A DNA stretch of 64,000 bases from Deltaproteobacteria bacterium (lineage in GTDB: Bacteria; Desulfobacterota; Deferrimicrobia; Deferrimicrobiales; Deferrimicrobiaceae). The stretch lies in NCBI GenBank assembly GCA_021815305.1, contig JAKAHC010000009.1:1-64000 (forward strand). The letters run 5' to 3'. Made by a program: the position numbers and the translations under genes. The stretch's first letter is position 1; each line of letters opens with the position of its first letter. Of the stretch, positions 22,907 to 34,628 are shown one piece after another. The notes below the pieces were generated by a model that saw only the letters and a list, made by a program, of their open reading frames with translations, made no database searches and had not been told where the DNA came from.

Positions 22907-24373
22907 ATGCGGATCCGCAGATCGTATTTCGGCTGGACAGTCGGCATCCTGGGCGCGTTGCTGTTTGCCGCATGCGGGGGCGGCGGCGGTTCCCCGGTTT
23001 CCGGCGGCACCGCCACGATCCAGGGGTCGGTTCCCGGGACCGTTTTCGTCGCCGTGGACAACGATACCAACCTTGAAGTGGGGAGGGTCACCGCGACCGG
23101 TACCCCGAAGACCTTTTCCATGAATATCCCCACGGGCAAGAGTTACCGGTTCTACATGATGGAGAACGAAGGCACGGGCAATGCGAGGGTCTACCCCGTG
23201 TACATGGGGGTGAACAACATCTTCGCGCTGGACAACACCGCAAACGGCCAGGTGATCGACTTCGGCCTGATCAATCCCGACCTGGTGACCGGCCGATCCA
23301 CTCCGGCGAACACCCCTCCATTGATGATGGGTCGGGGCGCCTCCTCCACGGTCCCCTCGTCGCTGGCCGGAAGCGCTTTCTCGATGGATAACGTCGCCGG
23401 GACCTCCTGGGGCTACAACACGCTGATGACCTCCGGCACCATGGGCTGGGAGCACGGAAGCTTGTCGTTCGACAACAACGGGCTGGGGCACATGACCGGA
23501 ATCGTGCGGAACGGGACGCCGCTTTCGAACCGGGACGATATTCCCTACGCCATGTCCCTGTCCGGGATGCTCCGCAACGCCGGGGACAACACGTTCCAGT
23601 GCGTGGTGTCGAGGGACATGAGCGTGATGGTGGCGACGTTCACCGACAATACCGGCGGACCGGCGATGATGGTCGCCCAGAAGCGGGGAGGGGTCTATGC
23701 GACGGACGGGTCCGACCTCACCGGGACGTGGCGGTTCCAGCGGATCACCGCCGGCGGCGACAACACGACGTCCGGGTGGGCGTACGGGACCATGCAATTC
23801 GTCTTCGGCAGCGCGGGCATCACCTCGATGACCACGAACGCCGGAGTGGGCGGCGGCGGGAATTTCGCGTTTTCCATGGATGGGAGCGGGATCCTGACCG
23901 AGACGGGGGATCCCTCGTTCTACGGGGTCATGTCTCCGGACAAATCCACGATCGTGGCCACGGACACCTTCGGGGGCAACCCGGAGATGTGGGTCTTGAT
24001 GAAGAACACCACGGCCACCTACGCCACGGCGGACATGGCGGGAGACTGGGTGATGCATGCGGTGTCCTCCGGGAACACCGGCTCGCGGAACTGGACGTAC
24101 GGGCAGTCGATCGTGGATTCGAGCGGCACCGACACGTTCTCCGGGTTGATGGGGAACGCGGGCCCGGTCGCCTCGTCGCGGATGACGTTCCTGATGAACG
24201 GCGGCGTGATGACCATGGGCGGTTCCGGCGGCGGCATGATGGGCGGAGGCATGATGGGAGGGGGGGTAACGACCTCGACCTTCCACGGGGTCATGAACGG
24301 ATCCAAGAACATCATGGTGTCGAGTTATTCCGATGGGAGCGGAGGTTATCCGTTCTCGATCCAGTTGAAGTAG
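22907..24373 (+). CDS. Glycine/methionine-rich lipoprotein
   Basis: A 488-residue lipoprotein. The signal peptide ends in the lipobox LLFAAC (Cys at about residue 23) followed by GGGGG. The body has three repeated blocks of about 80-90 residues, each with a GTWRFQ / GDWVMHAV-type strand and an F-x-G-V-M motif (FYGVMSPD, FHGVMNGS). This suggests a repeated beta domain. Near the C terminus lies a flexible stretch of Gly and Met (GGGMMGGGMMGGG). I do not recognise a family. Ribosome site ggaaggggaaag. It is followed by a strong terminator and is likely a single-gene unit. Confidence 0.65.
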   Translation: MRIRRSYFGWTVGILGALLFAACGGGGGSPVSGGTATIQGSVPGTVFVAVDNDTNLEVGRVTATGTPKTFSMNIPTGKSYRFYMMENEGTGNARVYPVYMGVNNIFALDNTANGQVIDFGLINPDLVTGRSTPANTPPLMMGRGASSTVPSSLAGSAFSMDNVAGTSWGYNTLMTSGTMGWEHGSLSFDNNGLGHMTGIVRNGTPLSNRDDIPYAMSLSGMLRNAGDNTFQCVVSRDMSVMVATFTDNTGGPAMMVAQKRGGVYATDGSDLTGTWRFQRITAGGDNTTSGWAYGTMQFVFGSAGITSMTTNAGVGGGGNFAFSMDGSGILTETGDPSFYGVMSPDKSTIVATDTFGGNPEMWVLMKNTTATYATADMAGDWVMHAVSSGNTGSRNWTYGQSIVDSSGTDTFSGLMGNAGPVASSRMTFLMNGGVMTMGGSGGGMMGGGMMGGGVTTSTFHGVMNGSKNIMVSSYSDGSGGYPFSIQLK

Positions 24374-24404
24374 CTTCGCTCCAGCCCAGACGATCCGTTG
24401 CGCG

Positions 24405-24443
24405 GGAAAGGGGAACCCGGCGTTGGTCCGGGTTCCCCTTTCC
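24405..24443 (+). terminator. Strong stem-loop terminator
   Basis: A perfect 16-bp stem, ggaaaggggaacccgg paired with its complement around a 7-base loop, lies 31 bp after the lipoprotein stop. Confidence 0.75.
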
Positions 24444-24576
24444 GTGTCATGTCCCGGGTGGTCCTTGAAAATAACCTTCACCCACAGTAGATTGACGGCA
24501 GGGAACAGGGTTCTTTCCCGCAACCGTGTGCCGGTGAACCTCAGCCGTTCGGACGATTTGCGGAGGGACAAGGAAA

Positions 24577-25650
24577 ATGCCCCTGGACAAGAAAAACACG
24601 ATCCTTGTGGTGGACGACGATCCCGCCGTTCTGAAATTGACTTCCAGTGTATTGAGGGACTTCGGGTATCCCGTCCTTTCCTGCGGGAATGCCGTGGATG
24701 CAATGGCGAAACTGGAAGAAAATGACGTTCGCGTCGTGCTGACGGACATCATGATGCCCGAGGTAACCGGCCTTCAGCTCCTGGACAGGATCCGTTCATT
24801 CAACTCCGAAATTCCCGTGATTTTCATGACTGCGTATGCGGAACTGGATATGACGATCGATGCGATCCGGAAGGGCGCGTTCGATTTCATCAATAAACCC
24901 TACAAGGTCGAATATCTTGCCCATTCGATAAGGAAAGCGGTCGATTATTGCGGACTCAAGGATCTTGAGAAAAACTACACCACGACGCTTGAAAACACCT
25001 TGGAAAACAAAACCCAGGAATTGGGGAATGCGCTGGCGCTGGTAAAAGCCGCAAGCAAGGAGATCGTCGAACGCCTGGCAGGGGTCGCCGAGTACAGAGA
25101 TACGGATACGGGGAAACACATCAAGCGGATCGGACTGTATTCGCAAAGGATCTCCGCGGCCATGAACCTGCCCGCGGGATTTGTCGATGAGATCGCGTTT
25201 GCAAGCATCCTTCACGATATAGGTAAGGTCGGGATACCGGACAACATATTGCTGAAGCAGGGTCCCCTCACCCCGGATGAGTTCGATCTCATCAAGACCC
25301 ATACGGTGATCGGGGAGAGGGTGCTCGCGGGATCTTCCTACCCGGGAATGTCCATGGCGGCCTCCATCGCGATGAATCACCACGAAAGAAGGGACGGCAG
25401 CGGGTACCCTCGGGGTCTGAAAGCGGAAGAGATACCGATCGAGGGCAGGATCGTGATGCTCGTCGATCAATACGATGCGTTACGGAGCGAAAGGCCGTAC
25501 AAACCGGCTTTTGACCACGATAAATCCTGCAGGATCATAACGGCGGGGGATGCGAGGACATCGCCGGAGCATTTCGATCCCGAGGTGCTGGATACGTTCC
25601 GCCGTGTCGCGCCCGAGTTCGACGGGATCTTCATGGATCACCGGGGGTAA
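24577..25650 (+). CDS. Response regulator with HD-GYP domain
   Basis: A 357-residue two-domain protein. The receiver domain (about 8-122) has Asp57 as phospho-acceptor (LTDIMMPE) and Lys107. A coiled-coil linker follows. The HD-GYP domain has His213-Asp214 in [13 protein letters not shown] and Gly276-Tyr-Pro in DGSGYPRGL. Such proteins degrade cyclic-di-GMP under control of a sensor kinase and affect motility and biofilm formation. No partner kinase is adjacent; the hybrid kinase at 27264 is nearby but carries its own receiver. All metal-binding residues expected for activity seem present. Confidence 0.88.
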   Translation: MPLDKKNTILVVDDDPAVLKLTSSVLRDFGYPVLSCGNAVDAMAKLEENDVRVVLTDIMMPEVTGLQLLDRIRSFNSEIPVIFMTAYAELDMTIDAIRKGAFDFINKPYKVEYLAHSIRKAVDYCGLKDLEKNYTTTLENTLENKTQELGNALALVKAASKEIVERLAGVAEYRDTDTGKHIKRIGLYSQRISAAMNLPAGFVDEIAFASILHDIGKVGIPDNILLKQGPLTPDEFDLIKTHTVIGERVLAGSSYPGMSMAASIAMNHHERRDGSGYPRGLKAEEIPIEGRIVMLVDQYDALRSERPYKPAFDHDKSCRIITAGDARTSPEHFDPEVLDTFRRVAPEFDGIFMDHRG

Positions 25651-25673
25651 CGAAAGCGGGATCCTGCGGCTTC

Positions 25674-27020
25674 TCAGGCATTCGTGGTTCTCCTGTTCTT
25701 CAAGGCATTGTGCAGGGCATCCTTGACGGCATCGACGCTTGCACGCACCTCGATGGGTTTGTTCGCGTACCGGCTGGGGAATTCCAGTTTTTCTTCGTGG
25801 TAATCCACCTTGAAATCGGCGAATTTCAGGCCGTGCGCCGTGGAGACGACCACGACATGCTCGGATTTGTCGATCTTCCCGGCCTTGAGCAGCTTGATCA
25901 GCGCGGCCAGGGCGACGCCGGTGTGCGGGCAATTGAACATCCCGGTGGTGTCCCCGAGCGCTGCGGCGTCGGCCAGCTCCTGCTCCGTGGCGTCCATGAC
26001 GACGCCGTCGAACTGTTTCAAGGTGCGGATCGCCTTCTCCACGCTCACCGGATTGCCGATCTGGATGGCGCTTGCCAGCGTCTTTTCGGCCTGCATGGCT
26101 TCGAAGGTTGCGAAGTTCTTGAGATAGGAGCGGTAGAGCGGGTTGGCGCGTTGCGCCTGCGCCACGACGATCCGCGGCAACCTGGCGATCATTCCAAGGT
26201 CCCGCATCATGAGCAGCCCGCTTCCCAGCGCGGAAACATTGCCCAGGTTTCCGCCGGGAATGATGATGACGTCCGGCGTCTGCCATTCGAACTGCTGGAC
26301 GATCTCGACGCCGACGGTCTTCTGTCCTTCGATCCTCAAGGAGTTCATGGAGTTGGCCAGGTAGAGGGTTTCGTCCTTGGTGATCTCCTGCACCACGTGC
26401 ATGCATCCGTCGAAGTCCGTATCGAGCGACAGCACGAGGGATCCGTTGGCGATGGGCTGGACGAGCTGGGCGATGGAGATCTTTCCCTTTGGCAGCAGCA
26501 CGATCGAGGGGATGCCCGCCGCCGCGCAGTAGACCGCCAGAGCCGCCGAGGTGTCGCCCGTGGAAGCGCAGACGACCGCCTGGATGGGCGCGCCTTCGCT
26601 GATCATCTGTTTGACCTGCGACACCAGGACGGTCATGCCGAGATCCTTGAAGGAGCCGCTGTGGGAGTTGCCGCAGAGCTTGATCCAGAGATTCTCCAGG
26701 CCGACGATCTTTCCGAACCGCTCGGCCCAGAAGAGATTGGTGCCGCCCTCGTAAAGGGAGACGATGTTATCGTTCGATATCCGGGGAAGGATCCATTCCT
26801 TCTTGCCCCAGACACCCGACCCGTAGGGCCACTGGGTGGACTTGTAGCGGTCCTCGAACAGCTTCATCCACGCTTTGGCGTCGCGTCGCGCCAGGGCATC
26901 CATGTCGTGCTGCACCTCGAGCAGAGAGCCGCACGACTCGCAGCGGTAGAGGATCCTGTTCAGAGGGTAGGTTGCGATACATTTCGGGTTGATGCATCGG
27001 AACCAGGCATTGTATTGCAT
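25674..27020 (-). CDS. thrC: Threonine synthase
   Basis: A 448-residue PLP enzyme converting O-phosphohomoserine to threonine. The N terminus has a zinc-ribbon-like Cys set (Cys9, Cys14, Cys27, Cys30), as in one bacterial subgroup. The PLP-binding Lys125 lies in [10 protein letters not shown]. The phosphate-binding [10 protein letters not shown] and [11 protein letters not shown] loops follow. The ATG is chosen because cgggggtg lies 8 bp upstream; an in-frame start 11 codons earlier lacks a ribosome site. No other thr genes are nearby. It is convergent with the HD-GYP regulator. Confidence 0.85.
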   Translation of the reverse strand: MQYNAWFRCINPKCIATYPLNRILYRCESCGSLLEVQHDMDALARRDAKAWMKLFEDRYKSTQWPYGSGVWGKKEWILPRISNDNIVSLYEGGTNLFWAERFGKIVGLENLWIKLCGNSHSGSFKDLGMTVLVSQVKQMISEGAPIQAVVCASTGDTSAALAVYCAAAGIPSIVLLPKGKISIAQLVQPIANGSLVLSLDTDFDGCMHVVQEITKDETLYLANSMNSLRIEGQKTVGVEIVQQFEWQTPDVIIIPGGNLGNVSALGSGLLMMRDLGMIARLPRIVVAQAQRANPLYRSYLKNFATFEAMQAEKTLASAIQIGNPVSVEKAIRTLKQFDGVVMDATEQELADAAALGDTTGMFNCPHTGVALAALIKLLKAGKIDKSEHVVVVSTAHGLKFADFKVDYHEEKLEFPSRYANKPIEVRASVDAVKDALHNALKNRRTTNA

Positions 27021-27263
27021 GCGATTCACCCCCGGGCAGCGGCTGCTTGGCATGATTCATCGGGATTCCAAGCGTTTTCGCAAGTGTGGAATATATCACA
27101 ACGGCAGCTCGGCTTGGCCGGAGGCATCCTTAGAGGCAGCGGATATCGGGGATGCGGCTCAGCCGCCTGATCCCACTTCCCGGGAGCGGCCGAACGTGCA
27201 AAACTGTTTCTGCCCGGAACTCCCGGCCCCGTCTTCATGGCCGGCAGGAAGCTGGAGGCGACG

Positions 27264-30248
27264 ATGATCTTCCGGAAGGTTTCCCTCGCGATCCTCGGGA
27301 TCCTGGCGACATGGCTCCTCGCGGGCCAGGCCGCCGGATCGCCCTCCTCCGCGGTTCCATTGACCCCCCGGGAACGGCAATGGCTTCACGAACATCCCGT
27401 CATCCGGCTTGCGCCGGACCCCGATTTCCGGCCCATAGAGTATTTCGACAAGGACGGCGTCTACCGGGGCGCGGCGGCGGACATCGTCCGCCTCGTCGAG
27501 GAGAAACTCGGCCTGAAGATCACCATCGTCCGGCTGAAGAACTGGGACGAGGTGATGGAGAAGTTCCGGAGGCGCGAGGTCGACCTCCTCGGGGCCATCG
27601 TGAAAACCCCGGACCGGGAGAAGTTCGCCCTGTTCAGCGACACGCTCGTCGCCGTGCCGGGCGGGATCTTCACCCGCGACCCGGTGACGCGGGAAATGAC
27701 ACTGGACGACCTCAAGGGGAAAAAAGTCGCCGTCGTTTCGAACTACACGGCCCACGACGTCCTGGAGAATCTGCATCCGGACCTGCTCCTCGACGTCGTC
27801 CCCGACGTCTCCACGGGCCTGGCGAAAGCGTCGCTCGGCATGGTCGACGCCTACGTCGAGAACATGGCGAGCGCCACGTTCTATTCCCAGGAAGCGGGGA
27901 TCACGAACCTGCGGCTCGCGGGCAAGACGAACTTCGACTACCGGTGGGCCATCGGCATCCGGAAAGACTGGCCGGAGCTCCAGGGGATCCTGAACAAGGG
28001 CATCGCGGCCGTCGGAGAGGAAGGGCGGAAGGCGGCCCTCGGCCGCTGGATCAGCGTTCGGAATGTCGGGTGGCGGCCGGACACCACCTTCATCGTCGCC
28101 TTCGTCGCCTCGATCCTGGGCCTCCTCCTGGCCGTCTCGGGGGTCTGGAACCGCTCCCTCCGCAGGGCGAAGGCGGCGCTGCAGGAGAGCGAGAAGCGGT
28201 TCCGAAGCCTCGTGGAGAACGCGGGCGACGCCTTTTTCGTCCATGACACCGAGGGACGGTTCCTCGATGTGAACCAGAGGGCATGCGAGGTCCTCGGCTA
28301 TCCCCGGGAGAAATTGCTGACGATGCGGGCGACGGACGTCGAGGTCGAAGTTCCGAGCGAGGTCCTCCACCGGCATTGGACGCGGGCCGTTCCCGGGGAA
28401 TTCCTCACCTCCGAAGGCAGGGAGCGGCGGCAGGACGGGACGACGTTCCCCGTCGAAGCCCGGTCGGCATCGATCGAGCGGAACGGGGAGAAACACATCA
28501 TCGTGCTCGTTCGCGACATCACGGAGAGGAAGAGAGCGGAGGAGGATCTCCGCCGGAACCTCGAAGTGAACGTGGCTCTCGCGGCGCTGTACAAGCCCCT
28601 GACCTCCCCCCGCACGGATATCCGCGGCATCGCCGCGGCCGTTTTGGACCAGGCGATTCAACTGACCCGAAGCTCCAGCGGTTACATATCGGAGATCGAC
28701 CCCGCATCCGGGGACAACGTCATGCACACCCTTACGGAGATGGTCCAGGGGCAATGCGACGTCCGGGGAGCCGATCGGCGCACCGTCTTCCCGCGGAAAC
28801 CGGATGGGACCTACCCGGGAGTGTGGGGGTATTCCCTGAACACGAAGGAGCCGTTCCGTACCGACGCGCCCGGATCGCATCCCGCCTCCACGGGCCTCCC
28901 CGCGGGTCACATCCCGCTGGAACGCTTCCTGTCGATGCCGGTGCTTCTCGGGAGCGAGCTGGTGGGCCAGATCGCCGTGGCGAATTCCACGCTGGACTAC
29001 ACGGAACACGACGTCCGGGCTCTCGAAAAGATCGCCGAGTTCTACGCCCTGGCGATCCAGCGCAACCGGGCGGATGCGGAGAAGGACCGATTGCAGTCCG
29101 AACTCCAGCAGGCGATGAAGATGGAAGCGGTGGGCCGCCTGGCGGGAGGGGTCGCGCATGACTTCAACAACCTCCTGACGGCGATCATCGGCAATGTCGC
29201 GCTGGCCCGCATGAAGCTGCCGGCCTCCGATGCCGTGGCGGACATGCTCGTCGAAGCGAACAAGGCCGCGGAGAGGGCGGCCTCCCTGATCCAGCAGTTG
29301 CTCGCGTTTTCCCGCAAGCAGATCATCGAGCCGAGGGTCCTGAACCTCGAAGACATGGTCGATGAAGTGCACGCGATGCTGGTCCGCCTGATCGGCGAGG
29401 ACATCGAGCTCAAGACCATCGCACGCAGCCCCTCCGGCTCGGTGAAGGTCGATCCGGGGCAGTTCCAGCAGATCCTGGTGAACCTGGTGGTGAACGCTCG
29501 GGACGCGATGCCTCGGGGAGGGCAGATCGTCATCGAGACCTCGCAGGCGGACCTGGACGACGGCTACTGCTCCCGGCACCCCTACGTCAAGCCGGGCAGG
29601 TTCGCCATGCTCTCCGTGAGCGATACGGGGCAAGGGATGACCGAGGAGGTCAAGGCGCACGTCTTCGAACCGTTCTTCACCACGAAGGCCGTCGGAAGCG
29701 GAACGGGGCTCGGCCTGGCGACGGCCTACGGGGCGGTGAAGCAGGCGGGCGGCTCGATCGAGGTCTGTTCGGAGGTCGGCAAGGGCACGACTTTCCGGAT
29801 CTGTCTTCCGGCGGTGGAGGAAGAAGCCTCGAAGCGGGAGGCCGTGGAGGGGTCGACGGAACTGCCGGGGGGGCGCGAGACCGTGCTGTTCGTCGAGGAC
29901 GAGGAGGTGGTGCGCGGACTCGGCATCCGGGTCCTTGAACAGCTGGGATACAAGGTGTTGCACGCCCCCGGCGGCCCCGAGGCCATCGCCCTCTCCGGGT
30001 CGTACGACGGGCGGATCGACCTGCTCGTGACCGACGTGGTGATGCCGGGGATGAACGGGCGGGAACTGGCGCAGCACTTTCTCGAGGTCCGCCCGGAGAT
30101 GAAGGTGCTCTACACCTCGGGGTACACGGAGCGCGCGGTCGCGCACCACGAGGTGCTGGAGGAGGGGTTGGCCTTCCTCTCCAAGCCGTACCCCCTGTCG
30201 AGCCTGGCGAAAAAGATCCGGGAAGTCCTCGACGGCGCGATGCGGTAA
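27264..30248 (+). CDS. Hybrid sensor histidine kinase with periplasmic SBP_bac_3 domain
   Basis: A 994-residue kinase. A signal/anchor helix is followed by an amino-acid-type solute-binding domain (about 35-260, [20 protein letters not shown]). A membrane helix spans about 274-295, then PAS (about 310-425) and GAF (about 435-590). HisKA has its phospho-His in [11 protein letters not shown] (about 630), followed by the ATPase domain ([19 protein letters not shown]). A C-terminal receiver carries its Asp in [10 protein letters not shown] (about 922). The ligand is unknown. Start chosen for gctggagg just upstream. The bfr gene follows 36 bp later. No separate output regulator is adjacent. Confidence 0.88.
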   Translation: MIFRKVSLAILGILATWLLAGQAAGSPSSAVPLTPRERQWLHEHPVIRLAPDPDFRPIEYFDKDGVYRGAAADIVRLVEEKLGLKITIVRLKNWDEVMEKFRRREVDLLGAIVKTPDREKFALFSDTLVAVPGGIFTRDPVTREMTLDDLKGKKVAVVSNYTAHDVLENLHPDLLLDVVPDVSTGLAKASLGMVDAYVENMASATFYSQEAGITNLRLAGKTNFDYRWAIGIRKDWPELQGILNKGIAAVGEEGRKAALGRWISVRNVGWRPDTTFIVAFVASILGLLLAVSGVWNRSLRRAKAALQESEKRFRSLVENAGDAFFVHDTEGRFLDVNQRACEVLGYPREKLLTMRATDVEVEVPSEVLHRHWTRAVPGEFLTSEGRERRQDGTTFPVEARSASIERNGEKHIIVLVRDITERKRAEEDLRRNLEVNVALAALYKPLTSPRTDIRGIAAAVLDQAIQLTRSSSGYISEIDPASGDNVMHTLTEMVQGQCDVRGADRRTVFPRKPDGTYPGVWGYSLNTKEPFRTDAPGSHPASTGLPAGHIPLERFLSMPVLLGSELVGQIAVANSTLDYTEHDVRALEKIAEFYALAIQRNRADAEKDRLQSELQQAMKMEAVGRLAGGVAHDFNNLLTAIIGNVALARMKLPASDAVADMLVEANKAAERAASLIQQLLAFSRKQIIEPRVLNLEDMVDEVHAMLVRLIGEDIELKTIARSPSGSVKVDPGQFQQILVNLVVNARDAMPRGGQIVIETSQADLDDGYCSRHPYVKPGRFAMLSVSDTGQGMTEEVKAHVFEPFFTTKAVGSGTGLGLATAYGAVKQAGGSIEVCSEVGKGTTFRICLPAVEEEASKREAVEGSTELPGGRETVLFVEDEEVVRGLGIRVLEQLGYKVLHAPGGPEAIALSGSYDGRIDLLVTDVVMPGMNGRELAQHFLEVRPEMKVLYTSGYTERAVAHHEVLEEGLAFLSKPYPLSSLAKKIREVLDGAMR

Positions 30249-30283
30249 AATGGAAAAATCAACAACCTACACAGGAGGCGCCG

Positions 30284-30754
30284 ATGAAGGGGAACGACAA
30301 GCTCATCGCAACGTTGAATTCGCTGCTGTCGGATGAACTCACCGCCATCAACCAGTACATGGTCCATTCGGAGATGTGCGCCAACTGGGGGTACGGGAAG
30401 CTCCACAAGCACTTCGAGAAACGGGCCGTCGACGAGATGAAGCACGCGGAAAAGCTCATCGCCCGGATCCTCTTCCTGGAAGGGCTGCCGACGGTCAACC
30501 GCCTCGGGAAGATGTCCATCGGCGCGGACGTGCCGAAGCAGCTCGCGGGCGACCACGCGCTCGAGATGGGCGCCATCAAGTCCTACAACGATGCCATCAG
30601 GCAGGCCGGAGAAGCGAACGATTTCGCCACCAGAGAGATCCTGGAACATATTCTCCAGGACGAGGACGGGCATATCGACAACATCGAGGAACTGCAGGAC
30701 CAGATCGGGCACATGACGCTGCCCATATTCCTCACCACGCAGGTCGGCGGGTAA
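30284..30754 (+). CDS. bfr: Bacterioferritin
   Basis: A 156-residue ferritin-like protein that should assemble into a 24-subunit iron store. Ferroxidase ligands Glu18, Glu51 and His54 and the haem-binding Met52 (VDEMKHAEK) are all in place, as are the later [11 protein letters not shown]-type ligands ([10 protein letters not shown]). Length and motifs match E. coli Bfr closely. Ribosome site aggaggcgccg. It is followed by a strong terminator and may be transcribed alone. Confidence 0.92.
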   Translation: MKGNDKLIATLNSLLSDELTAINQYMVHSEMCANWGYGKLHKHFEKRAVDEMKHAEKLIARILFLEGLPTVNRLGKMSIGADVPKQLAGDHALEMGAIKSYNDAIRQAGEANDFATREILEHILQDEDGHIDNIEELQDQIGHMTLPIFLTTQVGG

Positions 30755-30777
30755 CGGGGAAGCGCAGGCGGGCGGAA

Positions 30778-30812
30778 GGGCCGGGGAATCCCGTACCAGG
30801 GTTCCCCGGCCC
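30778..30812 (+). terminator. Stem-loop terminator after bfr
   Basis: The arm gggccggggaa pairs with ttccccggccc around an inner 3-bp stem and loop. It lies 24 bp after the bfr stop. The T run is short. Confidence 0.65.
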
Positions 30813-30941
30813 GTTGCCGGGACGGAGCGGCGGCGATCGGGCGGCTCCGGCGGGAAGGACGGGCCTGCCGCGAGTGGCGAAATTCCAGGGAGGGAAGGGA
30901 TGGGAAGGGACATCGTTCCGGCCGAAGGAGGGGGCGATTCC

Positions 30942-32816
30942 ATGGGAAACCTGGAAGACAGGCTCCGGTCCCTCTTCCGCCCCGGGGATTCCCGGAAGGC
31001 GCAGCAGGATGGGCTGCCCCCGAAGGTCCATTTCAGCATCTGGTATTTCCTGATCGCCTTTCTCCTGATCACCCTCCTTCAGCAGTACATCCTCTCCCGC
31101 AAGGTCGAGACGATTCCCTACAGCCAGTTCAAGCAGCAGCTCGCCGTCGACAACGTGAGCACCGTGACCATCGGTCCGGAAAGCATCAGCGGCGCGTTCA
31201 AGGGGAAGGACAACCGGCCGGGCCGGCGGTTCACCACGGTCCGGGTGGACGACCCCGGGCTGGTGAAGGAGCTGGACGAACACCATGTCGGGTACTCGGG
31301 GCTGTACCAGAGCCGGTTCCTCGGCACGGTTCTCTCCTGGATCGTCCCGATCGGGATCTTTTTCCTGATCTGGCGCTACGCGATGAAGAAGATGGGGCCG
31401 GGGATGGGCGTCATGTCCTTCAGCAAGAGCAAGGCGAAAATGTTCGCGGAGAGCGGGACGAAGGTCACCTTCAACGACGTGGCGGGGATCGACGAGGCCA
31501 AGGAAGAGCTCCAGGAGATCGTGGATTTCCTGAGGACCCCGGAAAAGTTCCGGAAACTCGGGGGGAGGATTCCCAAAGGGGTACTCCTGGTCGGTCCGCC
31601 CGGCACCGGCAAAACCCTCCTTGCCCGGGCCGTGGCCGGAGAGGCGAAGGTGCCGTTCTTCTCCATCAGCGGATCGGAGTTCGTGGAGATGTTCGTCGGC
31701 GTGGGAGCGGCGCGCGTCCGCGACCTGTTCTCCCAGGCCGTCAACCAGGCCCCTTGCATCATTTTCATCGACGAGCTGGACGCGCTGGGGAAGGCCCGCG
31801 GGATGAACGTCATGGGAGGGCACGACGAGCAGGAGCAGACCCTGAACCAGCTCCTGGTGGAGATGGACGGGTTCGAAACCAACAAGGGCGTCATCATCAT
31901 GGCCGCCACGAACCGTCCGGAGATCCTGGATCCCGCGCTGCTGCGCCCCGGGCGGTTCGACCGGCAGGTCCTTGTGGACCGGCCGGACATCGACGGCAGG
32001 GAAGCCATCCTGAGGATCCATTCCAGGGAGGTCGTTCTGGGCCCGGACGTGGACCTCCGCAAGATCGCGGCGCGGACCGCCGGCTTCGTGGGCGCCGACC
32101 TCGCCAACCTCATCAACGAGGCTGCGCTGATGGCCGCCAGGAAAAACAAGGAGGCGGTGGAAGCGGAAGAGTTCGACGAATCCATCGACCGCGTGATCGC
32201 GGGGCTGCAGAAAAAGAACCGCGTGATGAATCCCAGGGAGAAGGAGATCGTCGCCTGCCACGAATGCGGGCATGCGATCGTGGCGGAATCGGTCGAGCAT
32301 GCCGACCGGGTGCACAAGATCACCGTGATCCCCCGGGGGATCGCGGCCCTCGGGTATACCCAGCAGCAGCCCACGGAGGACCGCTACCTGTTGACCCGGT
32401 CCGAGCTGCTGGACCGGCTGGCGGTCCTGCTGGGCGGCAGGGTGGCGGAGGAGCTGGTGTTCGGAGAGATCTCCACGGGGGCGCAGAACGACCTGCAGCG
32501 GGCCACCGACATCGCCAGGTCCATGGTCGCGGAGTACGGCATGAGCGATCGCCTGGGGCTGGTGACCTACGAACGTCCCGGCCAAACGAGGTTTCTCCCG
32601 GGGAATTTTCCCCAGAACAAGACCTGCAGCGAGGAGAAAGCGGCACAGATCGACGAGGAGATCTCCGAGGTCATGGAGAAGGCGCACCGGAGGGTGCGGG
32701 AAATCCTGACCTCCCGGAGGGAGGTCCTGGATGAGGCGGCCCGTCTCCTCTTCAGGAAGGAGGTCGTCCGGGGGGAAGAACTCCGGGAGTTGCTGGGCAA
32801 AGCCCCCACGGCGTGA
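30942..32816 (+). CDS. ftsH: ATP-dependent zinc metalloprotease FtsH
   Basis: A 624-residue membrane AAA+ protease. Two N-terminal membrane helices ([18 protein letters not shown] and [17 protein letters not shown]) flank a small periplasmic domain. Walker A GPPGTGKT is near 218, Walker [12 protein letters not shown] follows, and the arginine fingers are in LRPGRFDRQ. The zinc site HECGH is near 440. It degrades membrane and short-lived cytosolic proteins. The ATG at 30942 follows aaggaggggg; an in-frame ATG at 30900 also has a purine-rich leader, so the start is uncertain by 14 codons. It is convergent with the RNB gene. Confidence 0.9.
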   Translation: MGNLEDRLRSLFRPGDSRKAQQDGLPPKVHFSIWYFLIAFLLITLLQQYILSRKVETIPYSQFKQQLAVDNVSTVTIGPESISGAFKGKDNRPGRRFTTVRVDDPGLVKELDEHHVGYSGLYQSRFLGTVLSWIVPIGIFFLIWRYAMKKMGPGMGVMSFSKSKAKMFAESGTKVTFNDVAGIDEAKEELQEIVDFLRTPEKFRKLGGRIPKGVLLVGPPGTGKTLLARAVAGEAKVPFFSISGSEFVEMFVGVGAARVRDLFSQAVNQAPCIIFIDELDALGKARGMNVMGGHDEQEQTLNQLLVEMDGFETNKGVIIMAATNRPEILDPALLRPGRFDRQVLVDRPDIDGREAILRIHSREVVLGPDVDLRKIAARTAGFVGADLANLINEAALMAARKNKEAVEAEEFDESIDRVIAGLQKKNRVMNPREKEIVACHECGHAIVAESVEHADRVHKITVIPRGIAALGYTQQQPTEDRYLLTRSELLDRLAVLLGGRVAEELVFGEISTGAQNDLQRATDIARSMVAEYGMSDRLGLVTYERPGQTRFLPGNFPQNKTCSEEKAAQIDEEISEVMEKAHRRVREILTSRREVLDEAARLLFRKEVVRGEELRELLGKAPTA

Positions 32817-32845
32817 CGACCCGGGGGTCGCCCCCCTTTTCCCCG

Positions 32846-34318
32846 TCAATCCACTCCTTTGAAGTCGATGTACCCCAGCTCCACGTCGGTGCGCACCAGC
32901 TGCACGCGAATCCTGTGGCCCACATCGGCGCCTTCGTGTCCGCGGACAAGCTTTCCTTCTACGGGGGGGCGCAGGAGGCGGACCCATGTCCCCTTTTCCG
33001 ATGCGCCGGTGACGATCGCGTCGAACCGTTCCCCGATCCTCGACGAAAGGAGCATCGCCGCGGCGGATTTCCTGACCTGCCGTTCCACCTTGTTCGCGTC
33101 GTTTTCCTTTGCGGTGCAGTGGCGGGCCAACTCTACCAGCTCCTCCGGCCCGTATGGCGGAGGGGATCCCGCCAGCGCCGCCTTCAGCAGCCGCTGGGTG
33201 ATCAGGTCGGGGTAGCGCCGGTTCGGGGCGGTGGAGTGGGTGTAATCCGGAACCGCCAGCCCGAAGTGACCAGGCGCCTCTTCTCCCGGGAACTCGACCA
33301 CGTATTCCCCGGCCCCCATCAGCTTGATGATGGTGAGGGAGAGGTCGGGAAAGCGAAGAGGGTCCGCTTCCCTCCGGAGCGCAAGGAACCGGGCCAGCGC
33401 CTTCGGGTCGGGCGTCGAGGGGAGCCGGACTCCGTATGGGGAGGCCACGTCTACGATCCGGCCCCACCGGTCGGGGGAACGGACGACGCGCCGCAGGGAA
33501 GGGGATCTCCTCGCCGCGAGAAACCGCGCGGTCGCTCCGTTGGCCGCGATCATGAAGTCCTCGATGATCTCCTTGGCCCTGTTTCTCCTTTCGGTTTCCA
33601 GGTCCCGGATCTCCTCGCCGTCGAACACCGGTCGGGTCTCGATCGTTTCCAGGTCCAGCGCGCCGTGCTCATGCCGGAACGCCTTGAGTTTCCGCGCGGC
33701 GAGGTCCTGGACGCGGAGGTTCGCGTCGAGTCCGGGAACCGCGGCGACCGGTTCCGGCGCGGGTTCCTTTCCCTCCAGCCAGGCCGCAACGCTGTCGTAT
33801 GCCAGCTTCGCGTGGTTTCGGACGAGGGCCTCGCAGATGTCGGAATCCCGGAGCGAACCTCCACCGTCGATGACCAGCTCGACGACGATGGCCGGGCGAT
33901 CCTCCCGGAAACCGAGCGAGGTGAGGTCGGTGGAAAGCCTCTCCGGCAGCATCGGGAAGATCTCCGCCGCCGTATAGACCGAGGTGGTGTTCTGCCGCGC
34001 GTGTTCGTCGATCGCCGAGCCTTTCTTCACGAGCGTGTCCACGTCCGCGATGGCGACGCGGATCTTGACCGCCCCGTCCGGAAGCGTCTCCGCGACGGTA
34101 AGCTGGTCCAGGTCGCGGGAATCGTCGTTGTCGATCGACGCCCAGGGGAGGTCCCGCAGGTCTCGCAGAAATCTCTCCCCGCCCGCCGGTGCGGCGCCGA
34201 TCCCGTCGAGCTCCGCGATCGCCTCGGCGGAGAAATCCGGCAGCATCCCCCGGCCGAGCATCGCCAGACGGGCGACCCTCCGAAGGACGGCACGATGCTG
34301 ACGCGCGTCCGTTTCCAT
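32846..34318 (-). CDS. RNB-domain exoribonuclease (RNase II-like)
   Basis: A 490-residue protein made almost entirely of an RNB catalytic domain. The metal-binding acids sit in SIDNDDSRDLDQ (about 61-72). A later family block is PDYTHSTAPNRRYPDL, with the RNA-contacting arginines. N-terminal cold-shock domains of RNase II/R are absent, and the C terminus ends in a short S1-like strand set (FDAIVTGASEKGTWVRL). It should degrade RNA from the 3' end. The N terminus is short for the family. The start follows a weak site (gggggaaag). Confidence 0.82.
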   Translation of the reverse strand: METDARQHRAVLRRVARLAMLGRGMLPDFSAEAIAELDGIGAAPAGGERFLRDLRDLPWASIDNDDSRDLDQLTVAETLPDGAVKIRVAIADVDTLVKKGSAIDEHARQNTTSVYTAAEIFPMLPERLSTDLTSLGFREDRPAIVVELVIDGGGSLRDSDICEALVRNHAKLAYDSVAAWLEGKEPAPEPVAAVPGLDANLRVQDLAARKLKAFRHEHGALDLETIETRPVFDGEEIRDLETERRNRAKEIIEDFMIAANGATARFLAARRSPSLRRVVRSPDRWGRIVDVASPYGVRLPSTPDPKALARFLALRREADPLRFPDLSLTIIKLMGAGEYVVEFPGEEAPGHFGLAVPDYTHSTAPNRRYPDLITQRLLKAALAGSPPPYGPEELVELARHCTAKENDANKVERQVRKSAAAMLLSSRIGERFDAIVTGASEKGTWVRLLRPPVEGKLVRGHEGADVGHRIRVQLVRTDVELGYIDFKGVD

Positions 34319-34584
34319 CTTTCCCCCTCGGGTTCCGTGATGAAGTCGTATGGTATCCGACCCGTGGACCGTTCGCCGAACCGGGAACCCCTCCGAAACC
34401 CTTTCATCTTAAGGAAGCGCCATCGAAAGATCGAGGGGCATGCGCCGGGGAGGGAAATGCCCTTGAAATCGATCGTCGCCCCGGCCCGCATCGATGGGAT
34501 CCGGGAACGGGTTCTCCGTCCCGAATCCGCCACATCGGCGAAGGCCTTGCGATCATGCAAATATTTATGTATATTCTGATATAA

Positions 34585-34605
34585 CTGATAAAATAGATTT
34601 ATCAG
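34585..34605. promoter_or_regulatory. Inverted repeat before the AbrB-ArsM pair
   Basis: The half-sites ctgataaa and tttatcag flank 5 bp in a sharply AT-rich patch (34557-34605) within GC-rich surroundings. Another tctgata half-site lies just upstream (34575). It is 24 bp before the AbrB-type start. It may bind that protein or an ArsR repressor encoded elsewhere. The rest of the 310-bp gap shows no gene. Confidence 0.5.
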
Positions 34606-34628
34606 AATGCAGGCGGAAGGGATGCGGG

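Noticed and set aside
27159-30149. Very long minus-strand open frame opposite the hybrid kinase
   Set aside because: It is a high-GC shadow of the kinase gene, with Arg/Pro/Gly-rich composition and no domain. The plus strand has a complete domain series.
32821-32842. Bidirectional terminator between ftsH and the RNB gene (ggggg-tcg-ccccc)
   Set aside because: The stem is only 5 bp and its symmetry is weak. It may function, but the evidence is too thin to annotate.
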